A stretch of 6,930 bases of DNA from Rickettsia typhi (GTDB taxonomy: Bacteria; Pseudomonadota; Gammaproteobacteria; Burkholderiales; Burkholderiaceae_C). Under the pieces are notes generated by a model, which was not told the origin of the DNA, searched no databases, and worked only from the letters and a program-made list of their open reading frames with translations. This document shows positions 5,754 through 6,930 of this stretch, in pieces; the stretch's first letter is position 1; every line of letters starts with the position of its first letter. The translations under genes and the position numbers were made by a program. The DNA is taken from assembly GCA_943325485.2 (NCBI GenBank), contig CALPPP020000065.1, positions 1 to 6,930 on the forward strand. Reading direction: 5' to 3'.

Positions 5754-6695
5754 TTGAAGACCTTGTCGTCCATGTTGGGACTGCTGTTCATGCGGCGTGG
5801 CCGCTTGATGGTTTTGGGTGTCCCATGGTTTTGGTTGCTGCTGTTTTTTGCAGTCCCCTTTTTCATACTGTTGCGTATCAGTGTGACCGACATGGGGGAG
5901 CAACTGAACCCCTTTGCCCCGCTCGTTGATGTTCAGGCGGGGCATTTTTCTTTGCGCCTTAAGTTCTCTCACTATGTGTCGTTGTTCTTGGATCCTGACT
6001 CGGGTTGGGGACAGACGCTGTACATCGAATCCTATTTGCTGTCTTTGCGCTACGCTTTTTTAACGACCTGCTTGTGTTTGTTCTTTGGCTATCCCTTTGC
6101 TTATTTTTTAGCCCGCAGTCCCAGCAATATTCGTCCTTTGTTGCTGCTGATGGTCATGCTGCCTTTTTGGACCTCATTCTTGTTGCGGGTGTATGCATGG
6201 AAGGGCTTGCTGGCAGATTCGGGCTTGATCAATAACCTCATGTTGGCAGTAGGCTTGATCGACGAGCCCCTGCAATTGCTCTACAACGATGTTTCCATGC
6301 TGGTTGGTATGACCTATGTCTACCTGCCCTTCATGGTATTGCCCCTGTATGCCAATTTGGTAAAGCTTGATCTGCGCTTGCTTGAAGCCGCCCAAGATTT
6401 AGGCGCCACACCTTGGAAGACTTTTTGGCTCATCACTGTGCCCATGAGTCGCGCTGGCATCATGGCTGGATCTATCTTGGTGTTCATTCCTTGCTTGGGT
6501 GAATTTGTCATCCCGTCTCTTTTGGGAGGTGCAGAAAACATCATGATTGGTCGGGTGGTGTGGGATGAAATGTTCAGCAGCAACAACTGGCCGCGCGCCA
6601 GCGCCTTGTCGATTGTGTTGATTTTGGGCGTGGTCATTCCACTGGCTTGGTTTAACCAGCGCTTAGCCCGCAAGGTCGCCGAGGAAAACAGTTAA
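5754..6695 (+). CDS. potH: Polyamine ABC transporter permease PotH
   Basis: This inner-membrane permease pairs with PotI to form the translocation channel. The 313 residues align well with E. coli PotH as I recall it. Six membrane segments are likely: about 19-40, 93-118, 127-147, 180-203, 234-256 and 284-300. The ATPase-docking EAA loop is EAAQDLGATPWKTFWLITVP at 211-230 (Glu211, Gly217). PFWTSFLLRVYAW (137-149) and GEFVIPSLLGG (249-259) are family hallmarks. The start is uncertain: TTG at 5754 gives MKTLSSM but has no visible Shine-Dalgarno; ATG at 5772 and ATG at 5790 (MRRGRLMV, with GGGA 9 nt upstream) are alternatives. An in-frame stop at 5736-5738 limits the gene on the left. It is 64 nt after potF, across a hairpin, and overlaps potI by 1 nt. 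The partner ATPase gene is not in the window. Confidence 0.95.
   Translation: MKTLSSMLGLLFMRRGRLMVLGVPWFWLLLFFAVPFFILLRISVTDMGEQLNPFAPLVDVQAGHFSLRLKFSHYVSLFLDPDSGWGQTLYIESYLLSLRYAFLTTCLCLFFGYPFAYFLARSPSNIRPLLLLMVMLPFWTSFLLRVYAWKGLLADSGLINNLMLAVGLIDEPLQLLYNDVSMLVGMTYVYLPFMVLPLYANLVKLDLRLLEAAQDLGATPWKTFWLITVPMSRAGIMAGSILVFIPCLGEFVIPSLLGGAENIMIGRVVWDEMFSSNNWPRASALSIVLILGVVIPLAWFNQRLARKVAEENS
6681..6685 (+). promoter_or_regulatory. Ribosome binding site of potI inside potH
   Basis: GAGGA at 6681-6685 lies 9 nt before the ATG at 6695-6697, within the last codons of potH. With the TAATG stop/start overlap this indicates translational coupling of the two permease subunits and fixes the potI start. 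Confidence 0.7.
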
Positions 6696-6930
6696 TGCAG
6701 GGCAACCGATGGCACCGTTATGTCAGCCGCTTATGGTTGGGTGGGGTGTTTTTATTTTTCTACTTACCTCTGATGTTTTTGGTGGTGTTTTCCTTTAACA
6801 GCACCCGCCAAGACAGCCAGTTCACCGGGTTTTCGCTGCGCTGGTATCTGGCCTTGGGGCAAGACACACGTTTGGTTGAGGGGTTTTTGCTGTCTTTGAA
6901 TGTGGCTTTGCTCAGCGCCACCTTGGCAAC
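6695..6930 (+). CDS. potI: Polyamine ABC transporter permease PotI, N-terminal part (runs off right edge)
   Basis: Translation from the ATG at 6695 gives 78 complete codons, open to the window edge. The start is MQGNRWHRYVSRLWLGGVFL. Residues about 11-34 form the first membrane segment, ending in VVFSFNS, a block typical of PotI/PotC permeases. SLRWYLAL (47-54) matches the STRWYGEL region of E. coli PotI as I recall it. A second membrane segment begins near residue 63. PotI is the second channel subunit and partners PotH. The gene overlaps potH by one base (TAATG) and has a strong GAGGA Shine-Dalgarno, so the start is well supported. The EAA loop and the rest of the protein lie outside the window. 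PotC is the alternative name if the system proves spermidine-preferring. Confidence 0.9.
   Translation, partial: MQGNRWHRYVSRLWLGGVFLFFYLPLMFLVVFSFNSTRQDSQFTGFSLRWYLALGQDTRLVEGFLLSLNVALLSATLA

Noticed and set aside
1..6930. Mobile elements, CRISPR array, tRNA or rRNA genes
   Set aside because: No terminal repeats, transposase or integrase motifs, regularly spaced repeats, or cloverleaf-like segments seen on either strand.

Overview
The window looks like chromosomal DNA from a betaproteobacterium of the order Burkholderiales, most likely a Comamonadaceae member (a Limnohabitans/Rhodoferax-like freshwater type). This is judged from protein flavour (AspRS, DUF502, FmdB with an Ala/Ser/Pro tail ending in Cys-Ala-Cys-His), intermediate GC by eye, and gene neighbourhood. 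No 16S or other phylogenetic marker is present, so the genus is an inference.

There are two divergent transcription blocks. On the minus strand, from about 4382 down to the left edge, lie six genes: an FmdB-type zinc-ribbon protein, a DUF502 membrane protein, aspartyl-tRNA synthetase (aspS), GTP cyclohydrolase I (folE), a short BLUF blue-light sensor, and the N-terminal 105 residues of a DUF429 (RNase H-like fold) protein that runs off the left edge. The first four are separated by 39-59 nt gaps. folE, BLUF and DUF429 are packed with 4 and 10 nt gaps, which points to a co-translated unit. A terminator-like hairpin with a U-tract overlaps the fmdB stop codon, and an inverted repeat overlaps the aspS stop codon, so expression is probably stepped along the block.

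On the plus strand, from about 4480 to the right edge, is a polyamine ABC importer: potF (binding protein, here a predicted lipoprotein), potH (permease) and the start of potI (second permease, 1-nt overlap with potH). The ATPase gene potG, which follows potF in E. coli, is not between potF and potH and is not in the window. A strong hairpin fills the potF-potH gap.

The 173-nt divergent region (4383-4555) holds a -10-like element for each direction and a small hairpin plus T-run in the potF leader. I see no mobile element, CRISPR array, tRNA or rRNA. Most of the window is conserved housekeeping or transport DNA. The least ordinary feature is the tight coupling of folE, a BLUF photoreceptor with all key photocycle residues, and a DUF429 protein, which suggests a testable link between blue light and pterin/folate metabolism.
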